Notes under the pieces: generated by a model | The model's input: only the letters and a program-made list of their open reading frames with translations | Databases searched by the model: none | What the model was told of the DNA's origin: nothing | In this document: positions 52,488-62,026 of the stretch, piece by piece | How positions within the stretch are numbered: the stretch's first letter is position 1 | Layout of the letters: each line of letters starts with the position of its first letter | Position numbers and translations under genes: made by a program | Source: Bradyrhizobium tropiciagri | GTDB lineage: Bacteria > Pseudomonadota > Alphaproteobacteria > Rhizobiales > Xanthobacteraceae | Assembly (NCBI RefSeq): GCF_018130545.1 | Contig: NZ_JAFCKF010000010.1 | Coordinates: forward strand, 234,322-298,321 | Direction of reading: 5' to 3' | DNA: 64,000 nucleotides

Positions 52488-53807
52488 ATGTCGAAGCAGA
52501 ACTGGACCGCGCTGATCGACGATATGGTGGCTGGCCGCTGGACCAATCCGCTGACCGGCGTGCAGATCAAGGTGCCCTACGACTCCATCGTGATCGAAGA
52601 CAGCCTCGACGGCCGCGAGGCCGAACTGGTCGCGTCCTTGAAGCTCGGCGAGCGCCTGGCGCTGGTCGCCGACGAAGCGACGTACGAGGCGATGGGTGCG
52701 CGCATCGAGAAGGCCCTGCGCAGGCTCGGCCCGATCAGGACGATCGTGATGGAGCGCCCGCACGCCGACATGGTCGAGGTTCGCAGCCTGACCGAGGAAT
52801 TGCGTGGCTTCGATGGCGTCGTTGCCGTCGGCTCCGGCACCGTCAACGACCTCTGCAAATACGTCACCGGTCTCGACGGGCGGCGCTATTGCGTGTTCGC
52901 GACCGCGGCGTCGATGAACGGATACACCTCATCGACGGCGTCACTCACGCTCGACAGCGGATTGAAGGTGTCCCTGCCCTCGCACACGCCTTCCGGATTC
53001 TTCGTCGACCTCGCGGTATCCGCTGCGGCGCCGCCTTTTCTCGCTGCATCCGGCTTTGCCGACTGCCTGGCGCGCTCGGTCGCGCAGAACGACTGGTGGA
53101 TGTCGCACCGGCTGTTGGGCACTGCCTATTTCCAGGAACCCTATACGATCCAGGCCGCCGACGAGATCGAGCTCAACAAGCGCGCCGGCAATCTGCCCAA
53201 GGGCGACATCGAAGCGATGGGTTATCTCTATCGCGTGCTGACATTGTGCGGGCTCGGCATCTCCTTCACCGGCATTTCGCACCATGGCTCGATGGGCGAG
53301 CACCAGATTTCGCACTACATCGATTGTTTCGCCGGCAAACGGCATCCCGGCAGCCTGCATGGCCAGCAGGTGGGCATCGCATCCCTGAGCATGGCGCGGT
53401 TGCAGCAGCAAATGCTGTCGAGCGATCGGCCGCCCTCCATTGGGGCGACGCCGATCGACGCGACCGACATGGCCCGCCGCTTCGGCGAAGAGGTTGCAGC
53501 CCAGTGCCTTGCGGAGCTCAAGCAGAAAGCCTTCGACGCCAACGGCGCAACAGCGTTCAACCGCAAACTCGAGGAAACATGGCCCGCGCTGCGCCTCGAG
53601 CTGGCGGGCTTTACCATCCCAGTCGACGAGATGAAGCGGCTGCTTTCGGCGGCCGGCGGCGCCACGACCGCCGCCGAGCTCGGCGTGCCGATCGACCTCT
53701 ATCACGAGGCCATCATCCATTGCCGCGAAATGCGCAACCGCTTTTCATTCCTCGACATCGCCGCGGATGCCGGCACGCTGGACGCGTTTGCACAAGGCGA
53801 AATCTAG
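52488..53807 (+). CDS. sn-Glycerol-1-phosphate dehydrogenase-like enzyme (AraM/EgsA family)
   Basis: The 439-residue protein fits the glycerol-1-phosphate dehydrogenase branch of iron-type alcohol dehydrogenases: nucleotide motif VAVGSGTVNDLCKYVTG, CVFATAASMNGYTSSTAS, and metal-binding His in HHGSMGEHQISHYID and PGSLHGQQVG. In archaea and Bacillus the enzyme makes glycerol-1-phosphate from DHAP. Here, inside a polyol locus, an oxidative role on a polyol phosphate is more likely. ATG 52488 is a reasonable but not strongly supported start. Confidence 0.85.
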   Translation: MSKQNWTALIDDMVAGRWTNPLTGVQIKVPYDSIVIEDSLDGREAELVASLKLGERLALVADEATYEAMGARIEKALRRLGPIRTIVMERPHADMVEVRSLTEELRGFDGVVAVGSGTVNDLCKYVTGLDGRRYCVFATAASMNGYTSSTASLTLDSGLKVSLPSHTPSGFFVDLAVSAAAPPFLAASGFADCLARSVAQNDWWMSHRLLGTAYFQEPYTIQAADEIELNKRAGNLPKGDIEAMGYLYRVLTLCGLGISFTGISHHGSMGEHQISHYIDCFAGKRHPGSLHGQQVGIASLSMARLQQQMLSSDRPPSIGATPIDATDMARRFGEEVAAQCLAELKQKAFDANGATAFNRKLEETWPALRLELAGFTIPVDEMKRLLSAAGGATTAAELGVPIDLYHEAIIHCREMRNRFSFLDIAADAGTLDAFAQGEI

Positions 53808-53895
53808 AGCATGGTCCGGAAAAGTGTGAAGCGGTTTTCCGAAAACGACCATGCTCAAACAAAGAGCTAAAACGCGATTCTCATCGCGCTTTAGC
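53807..53895. repeat. Dispersed palindromic repeat (Bradyrhizobium-type)
   Basis: GAGCATGGTC (53807-53816) and GACCATGCTC (53847-53856) are perfect inverted arms around a CGGAAAA/TTTTCCG inner stem. A second hairpin, CGCGAT-TCTC-ATCGCG, follows (53873-53888). The same sequence style is scattered between genes in Bradyrhizobium chromosomes. Placed right at the stop codon, it may also end or stabilise the transcript. Confidence 0.7.
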
Positions 53896-53909
53896 GGGAG
53901 GGCTGTGAC

Positions 53910-54638
53910 ATGACGACCGTAAAACCGCTTGTCGCCGTGACGGGCGCGAGTTCCGGAATTGGAGAGGCAACCGCCCGCGCCTTCTCGGCCGCCGGCCACC
54001 CCGTGCTCATGATGGCCCGTCGGATCGACCGGTTGGAAGCCATGCGCCTGCCCAATTCGATCAGCCGCCAGGTCGATGTGCGGGACCGCGCGGCACTGGC
54101 TGCCGCGGTGCGCGAAGCCGAAGCGAAGTTCGGTCCGGTCGATATGATGTTCGCCAACGCGGGCATCGCAAGGCTTGGCGACATCGGCAAGCAGGACCCG
54201 GCCGATTGGGACGAGATGATCGCAATCAACGTCAACGGCGTGATGAACAGCGTCCATGCCGTGATGTCGAGCATGATGGCGCGCCGTCATGGCACGCTCG
54301 TGATGATGAGCTCGATCGCTGGGCGCAAAGTCTATCCCGACCACACCGTCTATTGCGGCACGAAGTTCTTCGTTCATGGCGTGTCCGAGAGCCTCCGCGA
54401 GTATCTGTCGGAGCATGACGTCCGCGTCATCGTGATATCGCCCGGAATCATCGAGACCGAAGTGCTTGATGGCGTGAAGGACCCGGTGACGCTCGCCAAC
54501 TACAGGGCCAACAAGGCAGCGATCGGCGGCGGCATCGGGGCCGAGCATGTCGCAGACCTGATTCTCGACGCCTACAGGCTTCCACAGAACGCGCTGGTGC
54601 AGGAAATCTGCATCACGCCGACCCGGCAGAAATTCTGA
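53910..54638 (+). CDS. Short-chain dehydrogenase/reductase
   Basis: The 242-residue SDR has the TGASSGIGEATARAFS cofactor motif, NAGIARLGD, catalytic Ser in MMSSIAGRK and Y-x3-K (VYCGTKFFV; here Y-C-G-T-K). It belongs to the classical NAD(P)-dependent SDRs acting on 3-hydroxy or polyol substrates. GGGAGGG precedes ATG 53910. It lies between the dehydrogenase and the aldolase. Confidence 0.92.
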   Translation: MTTVKPLVAVTGASSGIGEATARAFSAAGHPVLMMARRIDRLEAMRLPNSISRQVDVRDRAALAAAVREAEAKFGPVDMMFANAGIARLGDIGKQDPADWDEMIAINVNGVMNSVHAVMSSMMARRHGTLVMMSSIAGRKVYPDHTVYCGTKFFVHGVSESLREYLSEHDVRVIVISPGIIETEVLDGVKDPVTLANYRANKAAIGGGIGAEHVADLILDAYRLPQNALVQEICITPTRQKF

Positions 54639-54670
54639 ATGCCGGCCGCACCAACCGCCAGGGACCAACG

Positions 54671-55360
54671 ATGACCGACACCGAACTTCAGCTGCGCGAG
54701 ACGATCATTGCAAAATGCCGCTGGATGAACGCCACAGGGCTGAACCAGGGGACGTCCGGAAACATCTCGGCGCGCCACGGCAACACCATGCTGATTTCGC
54801 CATCCGCAACGCCCTATGATTCGTTGACGCCCGACATGATCGCGGCGATGCCGATCGAGGGCGAATACGGATCGTGGGAGGGACCGCTCAAGCCCTCCAC
54901 CGAATGGCGCTTTCACCTCGATATCATGAAAGCACGCCCCGACGTCGGAGGCATCGTTCACACACATTCCACCTATTCCACCGTGCTGGCGATCGCGCGC
55001 AAGGAGATTCCGGCGTGCCACTACATGATGGCGGCGTTCGGCGGCATGAACGTACGCGTCGCCGGCTACGCCAGATTCGGCACCAAGGAATTGTCGGAGA
55101 ACGCGCTGAACGCCCTGGAGAACCGGACCGCCTGCCTGCTTGCCAATCATGGAATGATCGCCACCGGTGCATCGCTGGAGAAGGCGATGTGGCTCGCAGT
55201 CGAGCTCGAGACGATCGCCCGGCAATACTATCTGACGCTGGCAATCGGCGGACCGATTCTCCTGAGCCAGGCCGAGATTGCCGAGACTGCCGCCGCGTTC
55301 GGCAGCTATGGCGTTCAGGATCCCCCCAAGGGGCTTGGTACCCGCCGCGAGAGTGCGTGA
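54671..55360 (+). CDS. Class II aldolase/adducin family protein
   Basis: The 229-residue protein has the fuculose-phosphate-aldolase fold: NATGLNQGTSGNISARHGN, the zinc-binding H-T-H in GIVHTHSTYS, the acidic residue in the EGEYG/EW region, and a third His in ACLLANHGMIATG. It would split or epimerise a ketose phosphate to DHAP plus an aldehyde. It ends the divergent run and follows the SDR by 32 bp. Confidence 0.9.
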   Translation: MTDTELQLRETIIAKCRWMNATGLNQGTSGNISARHGNTMLISPSATPYDSLTPDMIAAMPIEGEYGSWEGPLKPSTEWRFHLDIMKARPDVGGIVHTHSTYSTVLAIARKEIPACHYMMAAFGGMNVRVAGYARFGTKELSENALNALENRTACLLANHGMIATGASLEKAMWLAVELETIARQYYLTLAIGGPILLSQAEIAETAAAFGSYGVQDPPKGLGTRRESA

Positions 55361-55521
55361 CCGGCTTCCTGCTGATGGGTCTCCGACCTGCACCTGCGGA
55401 CATTCGCTGACGGCGATCAGGGCGACGAGAACGATCGGAAGCGCGAACTCGTCTAGTCATGCGCCGACCCTGGAGCGCATACGCTCAGCCGCAACGTCAG
55501 TCGTTCGTACCTCGCCTCGTC

Positions 55522-56175
55522 TCAGCCGGACGGAGTGCCGCCAGCCCCCGCCTGTGAGACGACGAGCGTGGCGAGAATTGTCCTGTTGCTGATCTCGAGC
55601 TTGCGGAAGATGTGGTGCAAGTGAACCTTGATGGTCCCGTCGGCCACCTTCAGGCGGCGGCCAATCTCCTTGTTCGACAAGCCCTCCGACACCAGGCTCA
55701 TGATCTGACGCTCGCGGTCGGTCAGCACTGCCAGATATTTCTCCGGCATTGCGGTTTGCGCACAAGAGAGGGCTTCCTCGTACGCGGGCGGCGGCAACAT
55801 TTTCTGGCCGTCCGCCACCTGCCGCAAGGTCTGTAGGAGGGTCTCCGGCTCCTCGTCGTTCAGGATAACGGCATAGGCGCCCGCTGCCGCCAACACGGCG
55901 AGATCGCGATCCTCGACCGAGGTGGCAAGGAATACGAGCCGCGCAGGAGCCGTCCCGGCGTTTGCGACGTCGAGCGTCGCCTGCCCCAGAATATCGGGCA
56001 TCGACATATCCAAAATGGCTATATCGGGCGCAAGACTTCGTAATGTCTCGAAACAGCTCGCACCATCGTTGCAACGAGCAACAACCTTGAAATCACGTTC
56101 TGCTTCGAGCAGGCAGTTCAAACCCAATAAGACAACTGGAAATCTACTAGCAATAACCACACGACTGAAATGCAT
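55522..56175 (-). CDS. LuxR/NarL-type response regulator
   Basis: The 217-residue protein has a receiver with D56 (IAILDMSMPDILG) and a C-terminal LuxR helix-turn-helix (LTDRERQIMSLVSEGLSNKE, ADGTIKVHLHHIFRKLEISN). The receiver is unusual: the N-terminal acidic pair (normally D-D) reads A-S-R, and the usual Lys near the end of strand five is absent (VILNDEEP). No histidine kinase is adjacent. It is divergent from the other LuxR-type gene. Confidence 0.9.
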   Translation of the reverse strand: MHFSRVVIASRFPVVLLGLNCLLEAERDFKVVARCNDGASCFETLRSLAPDIAILDMSMPDILGQATLDVANAGTAPARLVFLATSVEDRDLAVLAAAGAYAVILNDEEPETLLQTLRQVADGQKMLPPPAYEEALSCAQTAMPEKYLAVLTDRERQIMSLVSEGLSNKEIGRRLKVADGTIKVHLHHIFRKLEISNRTILATLVVSQAGAGGTPSG

Positions 56176-56676
56176 TTACGACCCAATCCTCACATCCCTC
56201 CAGTTCAGCTTCGGTGCGCCCTATCCCTAATCAAACTACTCCAATATGAGGTTTTTCAGTAAGGTTTTGTTGTCGCAAGCATCCGGGAATCTACTGCCAG
56301 CACGCCCCGCCCCGACCGGCATCGTTCCAACAACGCGTGATCGCAGCGCGGGACGTACGCACCCTCCGCGGGTGCCCATCGACGAGGGCCAATGGCCCGA
56401 ACGGACTAAGCCGATGGCTTTTCTATGACGGTCGACATCCGAAACAGTGACTATAACCAACGGTATATAGGGATATTGGGGATTAGCATCTAACATTATT
56501 AAATATTTTCTGAGTGGGCTCGGGACATTTTGGTCCTCAGTTTTGTTTCTCAAGTCGCGACCAAGGAAGATTTTTCGATACCTCGTTCTTTTTTAGCTGG
56601 GCGGAATCATCACCGAAAATGAGCCGGAATCAACCGATCAGCCCATTGTTTCATTGTAGCGTCCGGGAGAGTTTCC
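56176..56676. other. AT-richer divergent spacer between two LuxR-type genes
   Basis: About 500 bases separate the two start codons. The part after ~56420 is clearly richer in A/T than the rest of the window (GGTATATAGGGATATTGGGG near 56462, then ATTATTAAATATTTTC). I see no gene; it probably holds both promoters and regulator sites. Confidence 0.5.
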
Positions 56677-57600
56677 ATGAGACGGCGATATCCTTTTGCC
56701 ATTGTGCTTGTTGGTGAAAATAGTCTTCGCAAAGAAGGTCTTGCCAGAATTCTGAACTCCGAAAGTTTTCAAGTCCTGGCTTCAGTATCCGATGCCGACG
56801 ATCTGCTTGACGGCAACGCGCATCAAAAAGCTCCGGCCAGCCAGCCGCTGCTGCTACTCATTGTTCATACCGGCGATGATTTCCGCCCGACGATCGAGCA
56901 GATCGAATCCTTCAAACGCCGTCACACTGACGGGCAGGTAGCCGTCGTCGCGGATCAATATCGTGTGAGCGACCTTGCTGCCGCACTTCGGGCCGGCGCC
57001 ACCGGATACTTCATCGACGTGATGAATTGCGACGCGTTCATCAAGTCCATCGAGCTCGTCATGATGGGCGGGACGGTGTTCCCGCCGGCCTTCCTGACGT
57101 CCGCTCTCGATGCCGAGGAACACGACGCAGACGATGCGCCGGCCCCGATCGATGACGATCGCGCCGTCGCGGAGGCCGATGACCGGCTTGCTCGGCAATT
57201 GTCGCCGCGGGAAGTCTCCATCCTGCAGTGCCTGATCGAAGGCGATTCCAACAAGTGCATTGCACGCAAAATCAACATCGCCGAAGCCACCGTGAAGGTT
57301 CACATCAAAGCGATCCTTCGCAAGATCCGGGTGCAGAACAGGACCCAGGCCGCGATCTGGGGCTTGAACCATCGACCTACGGCCTGGCCCAAGAACAACG
57401 GGTCTGCGGTTCAGGGCCCGGATGCCGAGCGGCCGCTCCCGCCGAAGCGGGACATTCCCAAGATCGCGAGAGCGAGCCGACCGGCCCCGCTCGGCGCAAT
57501 CGACCATGCGCCGAACTATTTCGAGGTGTCCCTCACGAATGGCCACGGCCGCAAAGACCTGAGCTCAAAGAGCGACGGGGTGATCCGGTTTCGGAAATAA
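56677..57600 (+). CDS. LuxR-type regulator with a degenerate receiver domain
   Basis: The 307-residue protein has an N-terminal receiver-like fold (residues ~8-130), but where the phospho-Asp should be (normally LLD) it reads LLLLIVHTGDD. A LuxR helix-turn-helix follows (LSPREVSILQCLIEGDSNKC, AEATVKVHIKAILRKIRVQN), then a ~75-residue disordered basic/Pro tail not usual in the family. It likely acts without phosphorylation, by partner or ligand binding. It lies ahead of a type I secretion locus, which it could control. Confidence 0.88.
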   Translation: MRRRYPFAIVLVGENSLRKEGLARILNSESFQVLASVSDADDLLDGNAHQKAPASQPLLLLIVHTGDDFRPTIEQIESFKRRHTDGQVAVVADQYRVSDLAAALRAGATGYFIDVMNCDAFIKSIELVMMGGTVFPPAFLTSALDAEEHDADDAPAPIDDDRAVAEADDRLARQLSPREVSILQCLIEGDSNKCIARKINIAEATVKVHIKAILRKIRVQNRTQAAIWGLNHRPTAWPKNNGSAVQGPDAERPLPPKRDIPKIARASRPAPLGAIDHAPNYFEVSLTNGHGRKDLSSKSDGVIRFRK

Positions 57601-57725
57601 CTGAAGCCGCGCCATCTGGCTGCCGCCGGGTAACCCCGGCGGGAAGGCGCGCAGTGCCGCAAAGATGCATGGAAGGCGCGATGGCCGGTGCAGGGCTTCG
57701 CGCCAAGGCGGCCGGCTGCGCTCAA

Positions 57726-57830
57726 GCGCGATAAGACTTCGTTGAATCGTTATCGCGCGTGAGCGTCCTGCTTTGGCATGATCTTGTCGGAAAACTGCGT
57801 CGCTATTTGCACTGACGCGGCTCTCCGGCT
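57726..57830. repeat. Palindromic repeat between convergent genes
   Basis: GCGCGATAA (57726-57734) and TTATCGCGC (57750-57758) form an inverted repeat with a 15-base loop. It is followed by a GGCATGATCTTGTCGGAAAA stretch typical of Bradyrhizobium dispersed repeats. It may end both convergent transcripts. Confidence 0.55.
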
Positions 57831-57842
57831 CCGGATCACGCG

Positions 57843-59270
57843 CTAGCGTTCCCGCAACGCTTCCTGCTGGTGCCTTGCCAGCGGCGACAGCAGATAGCTG
57901 ATGATCCTGCGCGTGCCGGTCTTGATCTCGACCGTCACTGCCATGCCGGGACCGAGCTTGACCAGCTTGTTGTCCACCTGCATCTGCGTGCGGCCGAGCG
58001 ACACGCGCGCGGCATATTCCAGCTCCTGGCCCCTCGGCTCGCTGCCGCCCTGTGCCGCGCCCTGGGTGCGGTCATTCGACGCGCCCGGCGGCCTGTCACG
58101 GGTGATGGCATCAGACGAGACGCTGAGAACCTCCCCATCGAGCAGCCCGTAGCGCGTGAAGTTGAATGTATCGACCTTGATCGCAGCCCGCTGTCCGGCA
58201 TGGACAAATCCGACGTCACGATTGGAGAGCATGGCTTCGATCTCGAGCTGGCTATCGCTGGGAACCACCACCGCCAATGCCTGACCGGCCGCGACCACGC
58301 CTCCCACCGTATGAACGGCAAGCTGCTGCACGACGCCGTCGACCGGTGCGGTCAGATGCTGGAACTTGGTCCGCTGCTCGGCCTTCACCACCTCCTGCGC
58401 GGCGCTCTTGGCCTTCTGCTCCGCCTTTGCCAGGGCGTCGTAGGTGGCACGTCGATATTCCGCGTCGGCCCGCTCCCTGGTTTCCTTCAGCAAGGCCATG
58501 GCGGCGTCAGCTTCGCGCAGCCGGCTCTGCTGCACGATCAGATCCTGCTGAAGGCCGACGAGGTCCTGGTACTCGGACAGATACGTCACCTTTGAACCGA
58601 GCGCCTTGTCGAGCAGCGTCTTTCGGATTTCGACCCGCTCGGTGAGCACGGGTATGGTCGCCTGGATCTTCGCGACATTGACCGCAATGGTTGCCCGCTC
58701 CGCCTCTTTCTGGCCCTGCTGGCGCTCGATCTCGGCAAGCTTGGCCTGCTGCTCAGCGCGCTGGCTGACCAGAAACTGACGATGCAGCTCGATATCGGCC
58801 GCAGTTGCGCCGGCTGGCGCCTGGAATGCCGCCAGCGGATCGCTGGCAAGTGCCGCGCGAAGCCGCGCCACTTCGAGTTCGGCAGCCAGCAGATCGCTGC
58901 GGTAACGCTCCTGATCGGCTCCGGTCATCGTGGGATCGAGCTCGATCAGCACTTCGCCGGCCTTGACGCTCTGACCGTCCCGCACGTGGATGGCGCGCAC
59001 GACACCGGTCTCGAACGGCTGGATCAGCTTGGTCCGCCCACCCGGCACGATCTTGCCGGTCGCCGTTGCGACGATGTCGACGTGGCCGAACCACGCCCAT
59101 ACCAGCGCGATGCAAAATCCCACGATAATGCTCGCCCCGATCGCGCGCCCGACCGGTGACGGTGGCGATTCAGTGATTTCGAGCGCCGCCGGAAGGAACG
59201 CGATCTCCTGCTCGCGGCGGCGAACCTCGGCCTTCGGGAACGGGATGACGTTTCGGCTAGCGAGCGTCAT
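57843..59270 (-). CDS. HlyD-family type I secretion membrane-fusion protein
   Basis: The 475-residue protein has one membrane helix (~40-65), a lipoyl-like motif (VRAIHVRDGQSVKAGEVLIELD), a long coiled-coil hairpin (~100-300), a returning half-motif (GVVQQLAVHTVGGVVAAGQA) and the family's C-terminal block (GMAVTVEIKTGTRRIISYLL). It links the ABC exporter to an outer-membrane TolC-type channel, which is not in the window. Its ATG overlaps the exporter gene by 14 bp. Confidence 0.92.
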   Translation of the reverse strand: MTLASRNVIPFPKAEVRRREQEIAFLPAALEITESPPSPVGRAIGASIIVGFCIALVWAWFGHVDIVATATGKIVPGGRTKLIQPFETGVVRAIHVRDGQSVKAGEVLIELDPTMTGADQERYRSDLLAAELEVARLRAALASDPLAAFQAPAGATAADIELHRQFLVSQRAEQQAKLAEIERQQGQKEAERATIAVNVAKIQATIPVLTERVEIRKTLLDKALGSKVTYLSEYQDLVGLQQDLIVQQSRLREADAAMALLKETRERADAEYRRATYDALAKAEQKAKSAAQEVVKAEQRTKFQHLTAPVDGVVQQLAVHTVGGVVAAGQALAVVVPSDSQLEIEAMLSNRDVGFVHAGQRAAIKVDTFNFTRYGLLDGEVLSVSSDAITRDRPPGASNDRTQGAAQGGSEPRGQELEYAARVSLGRTQMQVDNKLVKLGPGMAVTVEIKTGTRRIISYLLSPLARHQQEALRER

Positions 59271-61989
59271 GGAGACCTGCCTGCAGGTGGTGCAGCCGCG
59301 CGTAGCGTCCGTTCGAGCGGATCAGCTCGTCATGGTTGCCGTCCTCGACGATGCGGCCGTGCTCGATCGTGATGATCCGGTTGGCGTGGCGCACGGTGGA
59401 CAGCCGATGGGCGATCACGAACACGGTCCGCCCGGCGGAGATCCGCTTCATGTTCTGCTGGATGGCGCGCTCGCTTTCATAGTCGAGAGCGCTGGTGGCC
59501 TCGTCGAGAATGAGGATGCGCGGATCGGTGACGAGCGCGCGGGCAATTGCGATGCGCTGACGCTGTCCGCCGGACAGGCTGCTGCCGCGTTCGCCCACGA
59601 CGGTGTCATATCCCTCGGGCAGCTCCAGGATGAAGTCGTGAGCACCTGCAAGCGAGGCCGCCGCAATGACGCGCTCGATCGGCATCGCTGGATCGGCGAG
59701 CGCGATATTGTCGCGAATCGAGCGATTGAACAGCACGTTCTCCTGCAACACGACGCCGATCTGGCGCCGCAGCCAGGCGAGATCGACCATCGCCAGATCG
59801 ACGCCGTCGATCAGCACGCGGCCGCTTTCCGGCACATACAGACGCTGGATCAGCTTGGTGATGGTGCTCTTGCCCGAGCCCGAGGAGCCGACAATGCCGA
59901 CGACCTGGCCGGGATCGACGCTGAACGACACGTCGTGCAGCACTTCGGGACCATCGATCCGGTAGCGGAACGTGGCGTGCTCGAATGTGACCTTGCCACG
60001 GATCGCCGGCAGCGCCGCGCGGCCGGGACTCGAACTCGGCTCGGGAATGGTGTTGAGGATATCGCCAAGACGATCGACGGACAGCCGGGCCTGATGGAAA
60101 TCCTGCCAGATTTGCGCCAGTCGCAGCACCGGCATGCTCACGCGCGCCGCCAGCATGTTGAACGCGACGAGCTCGCCGACCGTCAGTGCCCCGTCGACCA
60201 CAAGCCGGGCGCCGAAGTAGAGGGTCGCGGCGGCGACCAGCTTGCTGATCATCTGGACCGCCTGGCTCGCGGTATTGTTCAGGCTCAGCACGCGGAAGCT
60301 TGCAGCCACATAGCCGGCGAGCTGCTCTTCCCAGCGACGCTGCATTTGCGGCTCGACCGCCATCGCCTTCAGCGTCTCGACGCCGGTGACGCTCTCGACC
60401 AGGAACGCCTGGTTCTCGGCGCCCCGATTGAACTTCTCGTCGAGGCGCCGGCGAAACAGCGGCGCCGCGCCCGCCGATATGCCGATGTAGAACGGGAACG
60501 ACGCCAGCACGATGAAGGTCAGCGTCGTCGAGTAGTAGAACATGACGGCGAGGAACACGAAGGTGAACACCAGATCGATCGCCAGCGTGAGCGCCGAGCT
60601 GGTCAGGAACTGACGAATGTTCTCCAGTTCTCGGACGCGCGCGACCGAATCTCCGACGCGGCGCGTCTGGAAATAGCCGATCGGCAACGCCATCAAGTGA
60701 TGGAACAGGCGGGCGCCAAGCTCCACGTCGATCCGGTTGGTGGTGTGCGCGAATAGATGGACGCGCAGCGTACCGAGAATGGTCTCGAGCACGGTCAGCG
60801 CGACAAGGCCAGTGACCAGCACGTCGAGCGTGCTCATGCCGCGGTGCACGAGCACCTTGTCGATGACCACCTGGAAGAACAGCGGCGATATGACGGCGAA
60901 GACCTGGAGGAAGAACGACGCGACCAAAACCTCGCTCAGCAGGCGGCGATACTTGTGGATCGCACCGAAGAACCAGCTGATATCGAAGCGCCGGGACATG
61001 TCGGTCAACGCAGCGCGCCGCGTCATCAGGATGATGTCGCCATCCCACATCGCCTCGAGTTCGGCTTGCCCGATCATCTCAGGCTGCGGCAGCAATGGGC
61101 GCTGGACCAGGAGCTTGTCGTCGACGATCTTGCCGAGAATCAGGAACCCGCCGTCGCGCAGCACCGCGATCCCCGGGAGCGGCGTCACCGCAAGCCGCTT
61201 CCAGTCCGTTTTCTGCAACCGGGCCTTCAGCTCGAAATTCCGGGCGCAGCGTATGATATCGGTGACGCCAAGGCGGTCGGTACCGGTCCGATGCCGGATT
61301 TGCTCCGGGTCGGCCGCGATCCCGTGACAGCGCAGCAGGATCGCCAGCGCCATCGCGCCGGATTCATCGCCGTGGCCTGGTTCGATCGCGTCCGCCTTAG
61401 CGGCGGCGTCGGGACGACCGGACCGGCGCGCAAACGCCGGAAGCTCGCGGAGCCGCCGCACCAGGTCTTCGCGCAGATGCTGCATCGTCTTGCGCGCGCG
61501 CACCGCCAAGCCAGTGAACCAATGAAGGGCCCGGCGCACAGCTTGGCGCGATTCGGTCGAGATCAGACGACCATCCCAGATCGCCTCGAACTCGGCGCGC
61601 GTGATGCGTCGCGGATGCGGCGACGACGGATGCAGCACAAGCGCTTCGTCGCCGTCGACCTTTCCCAGCAGCAGGAATCCACCATCCTGCAAGGCAGCGA
61701 TTCCGGGCAACCGGATGTTCGCCAGCCGCGTCCAATCGGTCGTCCACGAACTCGCCTTGAGACCAAACTCCCCGGCGCAACGTAGCATTCCGCGGATACT
61801 CGTCGCCCTGCTTCCACAGAGATCGCGGATCCTGTCGGAATCAGCGTTCACTCCATGCAGTCGCAAGAACAGAGCCAAGGCTCGAAGCCCGTGCTCTGCG
61901 GTATCGGCATTTCCATTCTGGATCGCCATCGACAAACTCAACTGTTCTGCGGTCATACGACCGGCTTCAACCAATTCCCTTTCATGCAT
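59257..61989 (-). CDS. Type I secretion ABC exporter with two tandem C39-like domains
   Basis: The 910-residue protein contains two C39-peptidase-like domains at ~15-155 and ~200-345, then an exporter membrane domain (~350-640) and an ATPase domain with Walker A GSSGSGKSTITK, signature [17 protein letters not shown] and Walker B ILILDEATSALD. Both C39-like domains lack the catalytic Cys (H in AEHGLRAL, S in ESGAMAL) and the active His, so they bind rather than cut substrate, as in HlyB. HlyB-type exporters (~710 residues) have one such domain; the second adds ~190. The start at 61989 has no clear ribosome site. Confidence 0.9.
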   Translation of the reverse strand: MHERELVEAGRMTAEQLSLSMAIQNGNADTAEHGLRALALFLRLHGVNADSDRIRDLCGSRATSIRGMLRCAGEFGLKASSWTTDWTRLANIRLPGIAALQDGGFLLLGKVDGDEALVLHPSSPHPRRITRAEFEAIWDGRLISTESRQAVRRALHWFTGLAVRARKTMQHLREDLVRRLRELPAFARRSGRPDAAAKADAIEPGHGDESGAMALAILLRCHGIAADPEQIRHRTGTDRLGVTDIIRCARNFELKARLQKTDWKRLAVTPLPGIAVLRDGGFLILGKIVDDKLLVQRPLLPQPEMIGQAELEAMWDGDIILMTRRAALTDMSRRFDISWFFGAIHKYRRLLSEVLVASFFLQVFAVISPLFFQVVIDKVLVHRGMSTLDVLVTGLVALTVLETILGTLRVHLFAHTTNRIDVELGARLFHHLMALPIGYFQTRRVGDSVARVRELENIRQFLTSSALTLAIDLVFTFVFLAVMFYYSTTLTFIVLASFPFYIGISAGAAPLFRRRLDEKFNRGAENQAFLVESVTGVETLKAMAVEPQMQRRWEEQLAGYVAASFRVLSLNNTASQAVQMISKLVAAATLYFGARLVVDGALTVGELVAFNMLAARVSMPVLRLAQIWQDFHQARLSVDRLGDILNTIPEPSSSPGRAALPAIRGKVTFEHATFRYRIDGPEVLHDVSFSVDPGQVVGIVGSSGSGKSTITKLIQRLYVPESGRVLIDGVDLAMVDLAWLRRQIGVVLQENVLFNRSIRDNIALADPAMPIERVIAAASLAGAHDFILELPEGYDTVVGERGSSLSGGQRQRIAIARALVTDPRILILDEATSALDYESERAIQQNMKRISAGRTVFVIAHRLSTVRHANRIITIEHGRIVEDGNHDELIRSNGRYARLHHLQAGLHDAR

Positions 61990-62026
61990 TCACACAAAGC
62001 GAGACCGGGAGGGGTGACCAGCCGCA

